A stretch of DNA of 24,574 nt, from the IMG/VR virus record IMGVR_UViG_3300028844_005953, positions 1-24,574 of that record. The stretch is one strand, 5' to 3'. The notes under the pieces are model-generated. The model was given only the letters and a program-made list of their open reading frames with translations, did no database searches and was not told the DNA's origin. Made by a program: the position numbers and the translations under genes. Source of the stretch: a virus. Positions 1 to 9,004 of this stretch are shown here, one piece after another (the stretch's first letter is position 1; every line of letters starts with the position of its first letter).

Positions 1-3000
1 AATGCACCTGCATCAGAACCACTTGTTGCATTATCACTTTCATATCCTGATGTTTGTGTAAATGATGCTACTGGCGATGAGTTACCAAATATTGTTGCGG
101 TTACAGAACCACTTCCGATATTATCATATTGGTCTCTAAATGTTATTTTAGAAATTAATCCTGTTCCAACTTCTGGTGTGTATCCTGATGAACCTGCTAC
201 TGTTGGGTCACCAACATCACCATCTTGGAATATATTTTGTAAAACAGTTTTAGATGGTTTAGTTAAAACTGGTTTTATATATTTGTTATATAGTGCATAT
301 CCTAATGGATTGTTTGTTTGAATACCTGATGGTGTTCTTGAATTATCATTCCATTCTGGAGATAATGAACCACCATCCCATAAAGAAGAATATTCCCACA
401 TATTAAAGTTTAGTAAGTAAAGATATTCTTTTGCTATTAATTTAAATGTTGATGCAGTATTATAACTTGCATCACCATAATCACTTATATCAAATACACT
501 ATCATCTACTGCTTCTTTTATTGCAAGATATAATTCACGAGTATTCCAATCAGAATCAGTATCAGGGTCCCAAGATAATGCATTGTATGAACCACTAACT
601 GCACCTCTTACCCCATATTGATGTATTGTGTGCATTAAATGTTCAATAACTTCAACAATATCATCATCTCCACTACCACTTGTTGCAGAAGAATTAAGAT
701 ACCAAATCATATCATCTGTTGCGTGAGAATCTTGGAAATTCTGTAAACCTGGATAACTTGAATAATTAGAATCAATTAATGGGTTTGGAGAGTAATCCGA
801 ACCTGCTCCTCTTAAAATTCTTTGTGCAGTTGGGTAACCACTATGCCATGTACCTGTTTCACCTTTAAGAATACCAATCATATTTGCTTGGTCGGTATCA
901 TTGATATCTGCACCTGATGAAGTTACCATCAGTTTAATTGTTTGAGCAACTTTTTCAGTAAATGCATCTGGTACTGCTGATTGAGAACCAGTTGCTGCTC
1001 CTTGTACTACCTTTATTCCATTTACATGAAGTGATTTACCATATAATGTACTATTTGTAGAATCACTAACAAGTGCAGTACTTGTGTAATCTGTACTTGT
1101 TACTGAACCACTAAAGTCATATCCTGCAGTTAAGTTACCACTTGAATCAACAGATATTCCTTGTCTTGAAGAGGTATAAGATTGTACTACTTGAGACCCA
1201 TAGTTTGGTGAATAAGAAACACTTAGTTGAGCAGCATTTCCTTGATTAAATCCTGTTTGGTCTCTAAATACCGAACCACTTTCTGCAGATTCTATAATAT
1301 AAATTGCAGTATCTCCACCAAGAGAACCAGTCGATGCTTGTGCGACTGTAAATGTGTTACTTACAGTTGTTGTACTAAATCCATGAGTATCTTGTATCGA
1401 TGCTGTATAAGCATAAGTTCCAGCAGGGACTGAAGTATTATTTACTAACAATCTCATATTTGGTGTTGCGATTGATGGAGTAAAATAAGTTGAATTAAAT
1501 CCACTAAATGATAATCCACCATTTGGAATAGCATCACTTTCAGTATCGGATAATAATAAGTTTAATATTTGTTCTGAACCAGTTGCTTGATTTGTATTCA
1601 AGTTTGAAGTTGAAGTTGAACTTACAGTTGGTGCAAAGTTTTCAGCAATATTAACTGTTATACTTCCACTACCAATATTATCGTATTGGTCTCTATATGT
1701 TATCGTTGATGTAATAGTATCACCATCAGTATTTCCACTACCACTAATGTTTCCACCTGCACTTAAGTTACCATTTGAATCTATATCAATTAGTGCGTTA
1801 GATGAAGTAAATGATTGTACAACTTGTGAACCATAGTTTGGTGAGTAAGAAACTCCTAAATCACCTTGTGTACCAGTTCTACCATTTGAATTAGTAAATA
1901 TGAAATCACCATTTAATGCAGATTCTATAATATAGAAAGTACCATTTGTTGTAATTGAACCTGTATCTGCTGATGCGATTGTTACGGTTCTATCATACTG
2001 AGAAGTTTTAGAATAAGAATCTGAAACATCAACTGTATATGTATAAGAACCTCCTGCTAAATCTTGTTTAGTTTTTAATTGTACCGAAGATGTGTTTGAG
2101 TTCTGTGGTACAATATCAATTTTACTTGCATCAGTTCCACTTAATGAAATACTATAAGGTACATCTGATTCTGTATCAGTAATTGTGAAACTTTCTACTA
2201 AACTTCCACTAACCATTTGGTTTTCATTATAGATACTTGTATTTTGTGTAAATGAAGCAGATGGGAAATGATTTGCAAATACATTTACATTTACAGTTCC
2301 ACTACCAATATTATCATATTGGTCTCTAAAAGTAATAGTTGAAGAAATAATTTCTCCACTTTGTGTTACTGAACCACTTATATTAACACCCAATGTTAAA
2401 TTACCACTATTATCAACTGCAATTGCCGCATTTGATGAAGTATATGATTGAACAACCGGTGAACCATATGATGGAGAGTAACTTACACTCAATTGTGAAG
2501 CATTTCCACTTCCAAATCCACTTGCATCTCTAATAGTTGAACCACTTTCAGATGATTCAATGATATAAGAAGTTGTATCACCACCAAGCGTACCCGTATC
2601 GGCTGCTGCAATGGTGAATGTTCTACCTGTGTAATCTGATGATTTACTATATGAATCAGTTACTTTTAGGTTATAAGTTATGGTTCCTGCAGATAAGTTC
2701 TCATTTGCTCTAATGTACAGAGAGGATGAATTGGAGTTTGTATAATTGATATTAAGCTTTCCTGCATCAGTACCAGATAAAGAAGCAGAATACGGTGTAT
2801 CTCCCTCTGTGTCAGTTATCGAAACAAGAACCATGTTTGTATTCGTTGTTGCTAAATTCGAGTTGAAATTAGATGTTTGGTTAGTAAATGAAGCAGATGG
2901 GAAATGATTTTCTATTACTGATACACTTATATTTTGATTAGTTGTAGTACCAAAAGTATTTGTAAATGTAATTGTAGAATCTATTGTTTCTCCACTTTGA

Positions 3001-6000
3001 GTTATCGAACCACTTATGTTAAATCCTAATGATAATGTTCCACTACCATTTATTGAAATTTGTGAGTTAGATGATGAAAAACTACCACCTTGATTTGAAT
3101 TAAAATCTGCCGCAGTAGAACCATAATTTGTTGTTTTTATAGTTGTACCACTTAATTCAGATTCTTTAATAAATAAATTACTAAAGTTATCTGTAAGTGT
3201 TGCTGGTGTATCATCTACAACATTGATAGTTGCAACAGATGCAGATGAGATAGTTGCGTTATAATTATCTCTAACTTGTACTCTATATTGATAAGAGTTT
3301 ATTAAATCAGAGTTTAATAATACACCTGTTTTTCTTGTTACATTACCACTTGAATCCATTTGGAAAGGATTTTCATGTGGGTCTGTTAATTGAGATGTAC
3401 CACCATATGAACCACTTGATACGGCTGAACCATCTAATAATAATTTATGTAAATCAAATGTTACGAAAGATATACCATCTCCTTCACTATCAGTTGCAGA
3501 TATTGAACCTACTGATGTTCCATTTGATGAATTTTCATTTATTGAACCTACAACTTGTGAATTTACAACTGGTACCAAGTTATCAGTAACATTTACTGTA
3601 ATTGGTAAAAATGTTCTTGAATCAGAATCTTGACCATTTTCAAAATGTTCATCTGAAGCAGTTATACTAAAGTTATAAGTTGTTTGTTGTTCGTAATCTA
3701 ACGAACCTGTATTTTGTCTAATATCTAAATAAGTTCCATAAACAGTAACATCAAAGTGATTGTTATCTATCGAACTTGTTGTAATTGTAATTGTATCACT
3801 TTCTGTATCAGTAAAGAAAACTCTTTTTACTAAAGTATCATTTGCAGAACTTTCATTTAAGTTTGAGGTTACCGAAGTAATAATATTTCCACTAACTGAA
3901 GTTTCTCTAAATTTAGGTGCTTCGTTTGGTGTTACAATTATGTAAATATCTTTTTCTACTGTTGAATTAAAAGTATCAGTTGCAGTAACTTTTACTAAAT
4001 GACCATGACCACCACTAACTGAATCTGTATTAAATGAAGATGATTCTGCTAATGCATTTAATGTCATTATACCACCACTTGAAACTCTTACTAAATCATC
4101 AGTATAAGATGAAGCAGTTCCAAATGTTAAAGATTGTCCTTCAGGGTCAGTTGCAACTAATTGTACTATTTGAGCACTACTTGCTGAATATTCTGAAATT
4201 GTTTGATTACCTGTTGTAATTGATGGTTCACTATTTGGATAAAATACTGCATTTAAGAAATCTTGTACCGAACCACTTGTACCAGGATTAAATGATGATG
4301 TAAAGAATGCTGGTAACTTATCTTGTGAAATAATTCTATTTCCATTAAAGGTTACATCTCCACTTGCAGATGAACTAATGATTACATTTCCACTACCAGA
4401 TGTGATTGTTGTTCCACCTTGTCCTATAAATGAACCACTAAATACATTTGTACCATCTAAAGTTCTAAGTACCGAACCACTAACTACACCAGTACCATCA
4501 AGTGTTCTTAAAACAGAACCACTTACTACTCCTGTTCCATCTAAAGTTCTAAGTACACTTCCACTAACTACGCCAGTTCCATCTAAAGTTCTTAATACTG
4601 AACCACTAACAATATTACTACCATCAGTAATTTGGGTTGAACCACTAACTAATCCACTTGGTACATTTGTAAGTGTTGTAAAATCAGATGAACCACCACT
4701 ACCAAATCCACTTGAAGCGGCTGAAGCTGAAATGTATGTATCTGTAATTACTGAAGTTATTTGTGCTGAACCACTTACTACTCCTGTTGGTAAACCTGTT
4801 GTTATATCAGTTGAAATTACCCAATATCCATCGTAATAGATATAAAGATTACCATCATCTGATTTCCACCATAAATCTCCTTGTGATGGAGAACCTGGTG
4901 CTGAATCAGAAACAGTTACACTTGCACTACCACCACTTGCTGAAGAAGATATTTCAAAATTATCTCCAACTTGATTTATTGTAATATTTGAACCAGCAAC
5001 TAATGAACCACTAAATACACCAGTACTATCTAATGTACGAAGTACACTTCCACTTACTACACCAGTACCATCAAGTGTTCTTAAAACAGAACCACTTACA
5101 ATATTACTACCATCAGTAATTTGAGTTGAACCACTAATTACTCCACTTGGTAGTAAAGATTCAATAGAACCACTTAATACATCTTCAGTATTTAATTTTG
5201 TTTTTATTGTTGTATCAATTGAAGAAGTAAAAGATTCAATAGAATCTAATCTTACTCCTGCTGATTGAGTAAATGCGTTTAGGTGTGATATATTTGCATG
5301 GTCACCAATATTACTAATTCTTGTATCAAACGAAGCAGAATCAGTTGTATAAGTTGATGTTTGTAAGTATCTTGAATCGTATGAAGAAGTTAATTGAGAT
5401 GAACCACTAACTGTACCACTTGGAATATCAGTATGTGAACCTGATGTAAATCCGAATGCAGTAATCTGAGCAGAACCACTAATTGTTCCTGCTGGCACAG
5501 AACCACCACCACTTGCCGAAGATGATATAATAAAGTTATCACCATCTTGATTTATTGTTACATTTGTTCCAGCTACAAGTGAACCACTAAAGATTCCACT
5601 TCCATCTGTGATTTGAGTTGAACCACTAATAGTTCCACTTGGAAGTTGTGAACTACCACTTATCACTCCACTTGGAAGTGATGAAATTACTTGTGCCGAA
5701 GATGATATTGTTCCACTTGGAATATCGGTATGAGAACCACTTGTAAATCCAAATGATGTTATTTGTGCAGAACCACTAATTGTTCCTGCTGGTACTGTAC
5801 CACTACCTGTTGGTATGGTTACAGTATTTCCATCTGATATTGTAAGTTGGTCTCCACTAATAGAAAGTGATTGAGTATCCGAACCTGTATTATCAGTTGC
5901 GTTTTCTAAAGTATCTAATCTTGAATCTACCGAAGATGAAAATGAAGTAAATGTTGAACCACTTATAATACCACTTGGGAGTTGGTCAACAATCGAACCA

Positions 6001-6599
6001 CTTAAAATTCCACTACCATCTGTAATTTGTGCTGATGATGAAACTAAACCACTTGGTTTACCACTTAATCCACTAAATGTTATTTGAGATGAACCACTAA
6101 CAGTTCCACTTGGTAAATAATTTGTTATTGAACCACTTAAAACACCAGTTCCATCTAAAGTTCTTAATACAGAACCACTAACTAATCCACTTGGAATATT
6201 TTGTAAGTTTACATTCCAATCAGCACCACTACCACTTGCGGATATACCACTAATTCTTGTATCAAAAGAAGCAGAATCAGTATAATAAGATGCTGTAAAT
6301 GTATTTAGGTGAGATATATCAGTTGAACCACCTCCACCAGTTGAAGATATTGTGATTATATTTGAAGAAGATGCAATAGTAGTATTTGAACCACCTTTGA
6401 AAATAGGAGTACCTGTAATGTTTGAATAAGGGATATTAGTTAATCCACTACCATCACCAATAAAAGAACCACTAAAAGAACCAGATACACCACTTGCACC
6501 TGTTAAGTTAACCGAACCAGCCTCTACTTGGAAATCTCCTTGTATGACCGAGGCGGTTACTACACCTTCTATCTGTTTACTTTGAATTAATGTTGCCAT
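1..6599 (-). CDS. Giant repetitive tail fibre / cadherin-like adhesin, 3' end outside the window
   Basis: An open frame runs without a stop from ATG at 6599 to the window edge (at least 2199 codons, begins MATLIQSKQIEG). Residues 1 to about 780 are Gly/Ser-rich fibre sequence with many LPSGxxSGSxQIT phrases, tandem 14-residue units VLRTLDGTGVVSGS, and a segment DLWWKSDDGNLYIYYDGYW of the kind seen in phage fibres. From about residue 790 the protein becomes a chain of cadherin-like or Ig-like beta domains (phrases such as LDYEQ, DTESD and NVTDN), ending in 211-residue repeats anchored by ITFRDQYDNIGSG. One repeat is interrupted at about residues 1835-2147 by an alpha-helical, His/Trp-rich domain containing EHLMHTIHQYG. 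The gene follows the 6601-6966 stop by one base, so translation is probably coupled. It most likely forms a long host-recognition fibre or whisker on the virion. The family is inferred from repeat character, not a specific homologue. Confidence 0.85.
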   Translation of the reverse strand, partial: MATLIQSKQIEGVVTASVIQGDFQVEAGSVNLTGASGVSGSFSGSFIGDGSGLTNIPYSNITGTPIFKGGSNTTIASSSNIITISSTGGGGSTDISHLNTFTASYYTDSASFDTRISGISASGSGADWNVNLQNIPSGLVSGSVLRTLDGTGVLSGSITNYLPSGTVSGSSQITFSGLSGKPSGLVSSSAQITDGSGILSGSIVDQLPSGIISGSTFTSFSSSVDSRLDTLENATDNTGSDTQSLSISGDQLTISDGNTVTIPTGSGTVPAGTISGSAQITSFGFTSGSHTDIPSGTISSSAQVISSLPSGVISGSSQLPSGTISGSTQITDGSGIFSGSLVAGTNVTINQDGDNFIISSSASGGGSVPAGTISGSAQITAFGFTSGSHTDIPSGTVSGSSQLTSSYDSRYLQTSTYTTDSASFDTRISNIGDHANISHLNAFTQSAGVRLDSIESFTSSIDTTIKTKLNTEDVLSGSIESLLPSGVISGSTQITDGSNIVSGSVLRTLDGTGVVSGSVLRTLDSTGVFSGSLVAGSNITINQVGDNFEISSSASGGSASVTVSDSAPGSPSQGDLWWKSDDGNLYIYYDGYWVISTDITTGLPTGVVSGSAQITSVITDTYISASAASSGFGSGGSSDFTTLTNVPSGLVSGSTQITDGSNIVSGSVLRTLDGTGVVSGSVLRTLDGTGVVSGSVLRTLDGTGVVSGSVLRTLDGTNVFSGSFIGQGGTTITSGSGNVIISSSASGDVTFNGNRIISQDKLPAFFTSSFNPGTSGSVQDFLNAVFYPNSEPSITTGNQTISEYSASSAQIVQLVATDPEGQSLTFGTASSYTDDLVRVSSGGIMTLNALAESSSFNTDSVSGGHGHLVKVTATDTFNSTVEKDIYIIVTPNEAPKFRETSVSGNIITSVTSNLNESSANDTLVKRVFFTDTESDTITITTSSIDNNHFDVTVYGTYLDIRQNTGSLDYEQQTTYNFSITASDEHFENGQDSDSRTFLPITVNVTDNLVPVVNSQVVGSINENSSNGTSVGSISATDSEGDGISFVTFDLHKLLLDGSAVSSGSYGGTSQLTDPHENPFQMDSSGNVTRKTGVLLNSDLINSYQYRVQVRDNYNATISSASVATINVVDDTPATLTDNFSNLFIKESELSGTTIKTTNYGSTAADFNSNQGGSFSSSNSQISINGSGTLSLGFNISGSITQSGETIDSTITFTNTFGTTTNQNISVSVIENHFPSASFTNQTSNFNSNLATTNTNMVLVSITDTEGDTPYSASLSGTDAGKLNINYTNSNSSSLYIRANENLSAGTITYNLKVTDSYSKSSDYTGRTFTIAAADTGTLGGDTTSYIIESSESGSTIRDASGFGSGNASQLSVSYSPSYGSPVVQSYTSSNAAIAVDNSGNLTLGVNISGSVTQSGEIISSTITFRDQYDNIGSGTVNVNVFANHFPSASFTQNTSIYNENQMVSGSLVESFTITDTESDVPYSISLSGTDASKIDIVPQNSNTSSVQLKTKQDLAGGSYTYTVDVSDSYSKTSQYDRTVTIASADTGSITTNGTFYIIESALNGDFIFTNSNGRTGTQGDLGVSYSPNYGSQVVQSFTSSNALIDIDSNGNLSAGGNISGSGNTDGDTITSTITYRDQYDNIGSGSITVNIAENFAPTVSSTSTSNLNTNQATGSEQILNLLLSDTESDAIPNGGLSFSGFNSTYFTPSIATPNMRLLVNNTSVPAGTYAYTASIQDTHGFSTTTVSNTFTVAQASTGSLGGDTAIYIIESAESGSVFRDQTGFNQGNAAQLSVSYSPNYGSQVVQSYTSSRQGISVDSSGNLTAGYDFSGSVTSTDYTSTALVSDSTNSTLYGKSLHVNGIKVVQGAATGSQSAVPDAFTEKVAQTIKLMVTSSGADINDTDQANMIGILKGETGTWHSGYPTAQRILRGAGSDYSPNPLIDSNYSSYPGLQNFQDSHATDDMIWYLNSSATSGSGDDDIVEVIEHLMHTIHQYGVRGAVSGSYNALSWDPDTDSDWNTRELYLAIKEAVDDSVFDISDYGDASYNTASTFKLIAKEYLYLLNFNMWEYSSLWDGGSLSPEWNDNSRTPSGIQTNNPLGYALYNKYIKPVLTKPSKTVLQNIFQDGDVGDPTVAGSSGYTPEVGTGLISKITFRDQYDNIGSGSVTATIFGNSSPVASFTQTSGYESDNATSGSDAGA
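160..1097 (-). other. Inserted His-rich domain (about 308 aa) splitting one fibre repeat
   Basis: In the other repeats the phrase SGSVT is followed within about 15 residues by ITFRDQYDN. Here SGSVT (about 1098-1112) and ITFRDQYDN (about 121-146) are separated by about 310 residues. The anchor spacing is 1557 bp instead of 633 bp, an excess of 924 bp or 308 codons. The insert has GETGTWHSGYPTAQRIL, then EVIEHLMHTIHQYG (E1986, H1987, H1990, H1993), then a helix- and aromatic-rich part. The spaced histidines suggest a metal site, but the order EHxxHxxH is not the classical HExxH. An enzymatic or metal-stabilised receptor-binding role is inference only. Confidence 0.7.
1098..2965 (-). repeat. 633-bp (211-aa) tandem domain repeats in the fibre
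   Basis: Equivalent positions ending a beta-strand (FRDQYDN, YRDQYDN and the degenerate FTNTFGT) start at 1678, 2311 and 2944, exactly 633 bp apart. A fourth anchor at 121 belongs to the unit split by the insertion. Each unit carries, in order, ENxFPSASF or a variant, a DTESD-type acidic turn, a YTxxVxDSYSK-type strand, YIIES, SVSYSPxYGS and SGNLxxGxxISGS. The DNA around the anchors (about 20 bases from 2311 and from 121) is nearly or fully identical, which indicates recent duplication or gene conversion. Confidence 0.8.
4431..4598 (-). repeat. Four tandem 42-bp units in the fibre gene
   Basis: Four consecutive in-frame 42-bp units each encode a close variant of VLRTLDGTGVVSGS; the last reads VLRTLDGTNVFSGS. 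The units differ mainly by synonymous changes, so the peptide is better conserved than the DNA. Related copies lie at 5004-5087 and 6129-6170. Confidence 0.9.
5004..5087 (-). repeat. Two tandem 42-bp units in the fibre gene
   Basis: Two in-frame copies of the VLRTLDGTGVVSGS unit, the second with DST in place of DGT and ending VFSGS. Both clusters end in VFSGS and are flanked on the other side by GSNIVSGS, so larger blocks appear to have been copied. Confidence 0.88.
6129..6170 (-). repeat. Single 42-bp unit in the fibre gene
   Basis: One copy of the 14-residue unit (VLRTLDGTGVLSGS) near the protein N-terminus, related to the tandem clusters at 4431-4598 and 5004-5087. Confidence 0.8.
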
Positions 6600-6600
6600 T

Positions 6601-6966
6601 CTATCTACTCACTATCTTTCCTTTTACTGAAAAATCTGTATTCACTATATCCTCTGGTCTTAGTGTAATATTTTCAGTAAAATTAATTACTATATCTGTT
6701 CCATTATCTATAACTGTGTACAAATCTGCAGTTTTTTTTATTCCTTGTAAATAAACATCAACATAATCTGATGTTATATCTACTTTTACATCTTCATAAA
6801 CAAATTTCTTATTAGAAAAAGTAAGTGTAAATAAAACACCACTCAAACTAATTGAATCAGGTACATGAGTAAATATAGTTGTATCATTTATTATCTCTTG
6901 TACAAGATTTTTAAATCTTTGTTTATCATCAAAAGGAGTTATTATATTTGGTTTTGATTTACTCAT
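6601..6966 (-). CDS. Small virion-region protein, 121 aa
   Basis: Function not recognised. The N-terminal half (about 1-65) looks like a mixed alpha/beta fold. Residues about 69-118 carry a module (VDVYLQG, then DLYTVIDNGTDIVINF, then FSVKGKI) that resembles the C-terminal modules of the next two upstream genes (6963-7292 and 7292-8437). Its ATG overlaps the stop of the upstream gene (ATGA, 6963-6966), and the giant fibre starts one base after its stop, so it belongs to a translationally coupled neck-to-fibre operon. A plausible role is a small connector or fibre-attachment protein; that is inference from position and the shared module. No signal peptide or membrane segment is visible. Confidence 0.8.
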   Translation of the reverse strand: MSKSKPNIITPFDDKQRFKNLVQEIINDTTIFTHVPDSISLSGVLFTLTFSNKKFVYEDVKVDITSDYVDVYLQGIKKTADLYTVIDNGTDIVINFTENITLRPEDIVNTDFSVKGKIVSR

Positions 6967-7292
6967 ACTAAATCTATATCCCCCTCTATTTTTATATCAT
7001 CACTCGCTTCTAAAACATATGGAAAGTTTGATTTTAAAAATTTAACTAAAAAATCTTTTCCATTATGTGCGGTTATATAATCTTTTTCTAAGATATATTG
7101 ACCATTAATAAATATATCAAAACGTGCATGTTCCTTGCGAAATTCTCTTAAATTTACATTTAAATCTTTCATTTTTCCATTTTCAAGTTTCCATATATAA
7201 AATACTTCATGGTCTAAATCATGTGCAACCAATTGAAATTCATCTGGTTCGTGTACTTGTTCTAATATTTTTACTAATTCATTTACACCCAT
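6963..7292 (-). CDS. Small virion-region protein, 109 aa
   Basis: Function not recognised. The first 50 residues are charged and partly helical (NELVKILEQVHEPDEFQLV). Residues about 56-106 form a beta-rich module with FDIFINGQYILEKDY, DFLVKFLKS and DDIKIEGDI. That module matches the C-terminus of the 381-aa protein just upstream (FRVYINGVFVPSAKY, VVFNF, EFGVTGKF) and, more weakly, the downstream 121-aa protein. It overlaps both neighbours at start and stop (TAATG at 7292, ATGA at 6963), so the three are expected to be made together. A minor structural or tail-connector role is inferred. Confidence 0.8.
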   Translation of the reverse strand: MGVNELVKILEQVHEPDEFQLVAHDLDHEVFYIWKLENGKMKDLNVNLREFRKEHARFDIFINGQYILEKDYITAHNGKDFLVKFLKSNFPYVLEASDDIKIEGDIDLV

Positions 7293-8437
7293 TATAACTC
7301 CTTAAATTTACCTGTTACACCAAATTCATCATCATTCTCTAAAATATAACCCAAATCAGTTGTACTTGATTGTAAATTATCAGGATATACTCCACCAGCT
7401 GCTACCGAACCTGTCGAGAAATTAAATACTACTTCATTATCTACATAAGAACCAGTATAAGAATACTTTGCAGATGGAACAAATACACCATTTATGTAAA
7501 CTCTAAACCAATCATTTGTATCAAATACTCCATCTAACTCTGGTGGTAATTTAGGTAACTCTACATTAGTTAATTTGAATGAATCAGCATCTACAAATGT
7601 TGCTTCTTGTGAACCTCTTATTGACATAAAATCAATTACATCTGAGTATTCATTATAAACTGTTTGTTTTGAAAAAGAAATTTCTCCTCCTGTTAAATCA
7701 GTTTCAGTACCCCAAACTACCTTTTTTGGTGATAATGATTTTTTATGAGTTGTTTCGTTATCAAATTGTTCTGGTAATAGATAAGCATAAACGGCCATTG
7801 TAAAGTTTGTTCTTACAATTCTTTGAGTACCTTCACTTACTTCTGTTGTATTATCAAAATTATCTATTTTTACTCTAAATTTGAAACCTTCTTTATCACC
7901 CCAATATTCATCTGTTGCATATTGGAATGCTTCTACGATTTTATTCATGTGTTCTGTAAAATCAGTCCATATAATAACTTCATATGTAATGTTTACATAA
8001 TCAGGCATTACAACATCATAGAATTCTACTGGCTTTTTAGTACCAGTCATTGCTGAAAATTTATCGTATCTATGTTTCTTTGAATATTTCGATATTGATG
8101 GGTAAGATATATGTCTATTCATTGTATTTGCAAAAGCATCATCTCTTGCAATAGAATTTCTTTTAAACATTACCAAAGGAATTTGTAACATTCCTTTTTT
8201 ATCTCTTAAAAATCCATCTTTTTGTATTGATTTCCATCTTTCAGGATTACCATATACAACAGGTACTTTTTGTTTTTCTTCAAATATCTCAACAGTAGGC
8301 AATACAGTATCAATCATATGTTCTGCGATTGCTAAATCAACATCATATAATTTTACTCCCTTTCCTTTTTCAATACTTTCTTTTTTGTATTGTAGGGCTC
8401 TATTCTTAGGTAATTTTTTTAAAGGGTCTATTGCCAT
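7292..8437 (-). CDS. Putative tail-completion / sheath-terminator protein (gp15-like), 381 aa
   Basis: The first 230 residues fit a T4-like tail-terminator or neck protein: a basic N-terminus, then NPERWKSIQKDGFLRDKKG (about 64-82), then PDYVNITYEVIIWTDFTEHM (about 145-164), a strand-helix pattern familiar in gp15-type proteins, and VYAYLLPEQF (about 216-225). The C-terminal third is an added region ending in a module at about 308-381 (VYINGVFVPSAKY to EFGVTGKF) that also occurs in the two small proteins downstream. T4 gp15 is about 270 residues, so this protein is longer by roughly that module. The start overlaps the upstream stop (TAATG). The gp15 assignment rests on motif memory and gene position and is moderate only; an unrelated neck protein is possible. 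Confidence 0.55.
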   Translation of the reverse strand: MAIDPLKKLPKNRALQYKKESIEKGKGVKLYDVDLAIAEHMIDTVLPTVEIFEEKQKVPVVYGNPERWKSIQKDGFLRDKKGMLQIPLVMFKRNSIARDDAFANTMNRHISYPSISKYSKKHRYDKFSAMTGTKKPVEFYDVVMPDYVNITYEVIIWTDFTEHMNKIVEAFQYATDEYWGDKEGFKFRVKIDNFDNTTEVSEGTQRIVRTNFTMAVYAYLLPEQFDNETTHKKSLSPKKVVWGTETDLTGGEISFSKQTVYNEYSDVIDFMSIRGSQEATFVDADSFKLTNVELPKLPPELDGVFDTNDWFRVYINGVFVPSAKYSYTGSYVDNEVVFNFSTGSVAAGGVYPDNLQSSTTDLGYILENDDEFGVTGKFKEL

Positions 8438-9000
8438 TAGTGATATGTCCTTTCATCAATTTGTATTGAACTTCTTCTTACCATAAATGCAACTGCAGTT
8501 AGAACCATTCTTGAATCATCGAATGAACCATCTGTTTGGTCGTAGATTTCTGGTTGACCCCCTACTAATGTATGTTCTCTTACATTATCAATTTCATAAT
8601 ATGTACCATCAAAAAGAATTACATCACCAATTTCAGGATAACCAACTGTTAGGTTTTGTATTGCTTCAGTTGGTACAAGAGTACCATTTACATCTCTAAT
8701 TTTTGGAACTGAATAAGAAGTTTCTCTACATCTCATTCTATTAAATCTAAATTCTACTGCTTGATTTCTATCTGCACCAAATCCTTCATATACAACATTT
8801 GCAGGTTCTCTATCTACTATTGCCATAACAGTAGATGGTGCTCTCCAAACTTTACCAAGAGATTCACCATATAGATTAGTTTTAGTTTCGCCCACAGATA
8901 CCTTAAACAAGGTTACTGCTTGTTCAACTACATAATCTACCACCTCCTCGGAGATAGTTTTTATGAAATCTAAATCTTTTGCATTGAAGAACTTTGGCAT
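8437..9000 (-). CDS. Putative neck / head completion protein (gp14-like), 187 aa
   Basis: Probably a head-tail joining protein. The N-terminal helix (KDLDFIKTISEEVVDYVVEQ) is followed by a beta-rich body with FKVSVGETKTNLYGES (about 32-47) and GDVILFDGTYYEIDNV (about 125-140), a pattern typical of T4 gp14-type neck proteins, which form a ring under the portal with gp13. T4 gp14 is about 256 residues, so this is a short version. It lies four bases after the gp13-like gene and overlaps the gp15-like gene by one base, the expected order for a neck cassette. No odd composition is visible. The assignment is family-level and not certain. Confidence 0.6.
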   Translation of the reverse strand: MPKFFNAKDLDFIKTISEEVVDYVVEQAVTLFKVSVGETKTNLYGESLGKVWRAPSTVMAIVDREPANVVYEGFGADRNQAVEFRFNRMRCRETSYSVPKIRDVNGTLVPTEAIQNLTVGYPEIGDVILFDGTYYEIDNVREHTLVGGQPEIYDQTDGSFDDSRMVLTAVAFMVRRSSIQIDERTYH

Positions 9001-9004
9001 AATA

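Noticed and set aside
4378-4836. Plus-strand frame of 152 codons with repeated PLTTPVPSKVL
   Set aside because: It is the antisense shadow of the 42-bp repeats in the minus-strand fibre gene; the minus frame is open for over 6.5 kb and no plus-strand gene has a supported ribosome site.
4431-5087. Possible CRISPR array because of regular repeats
   Set aside because: The repeats are directly adjacent, in frame, lack spacers and encode a conserved peptide.
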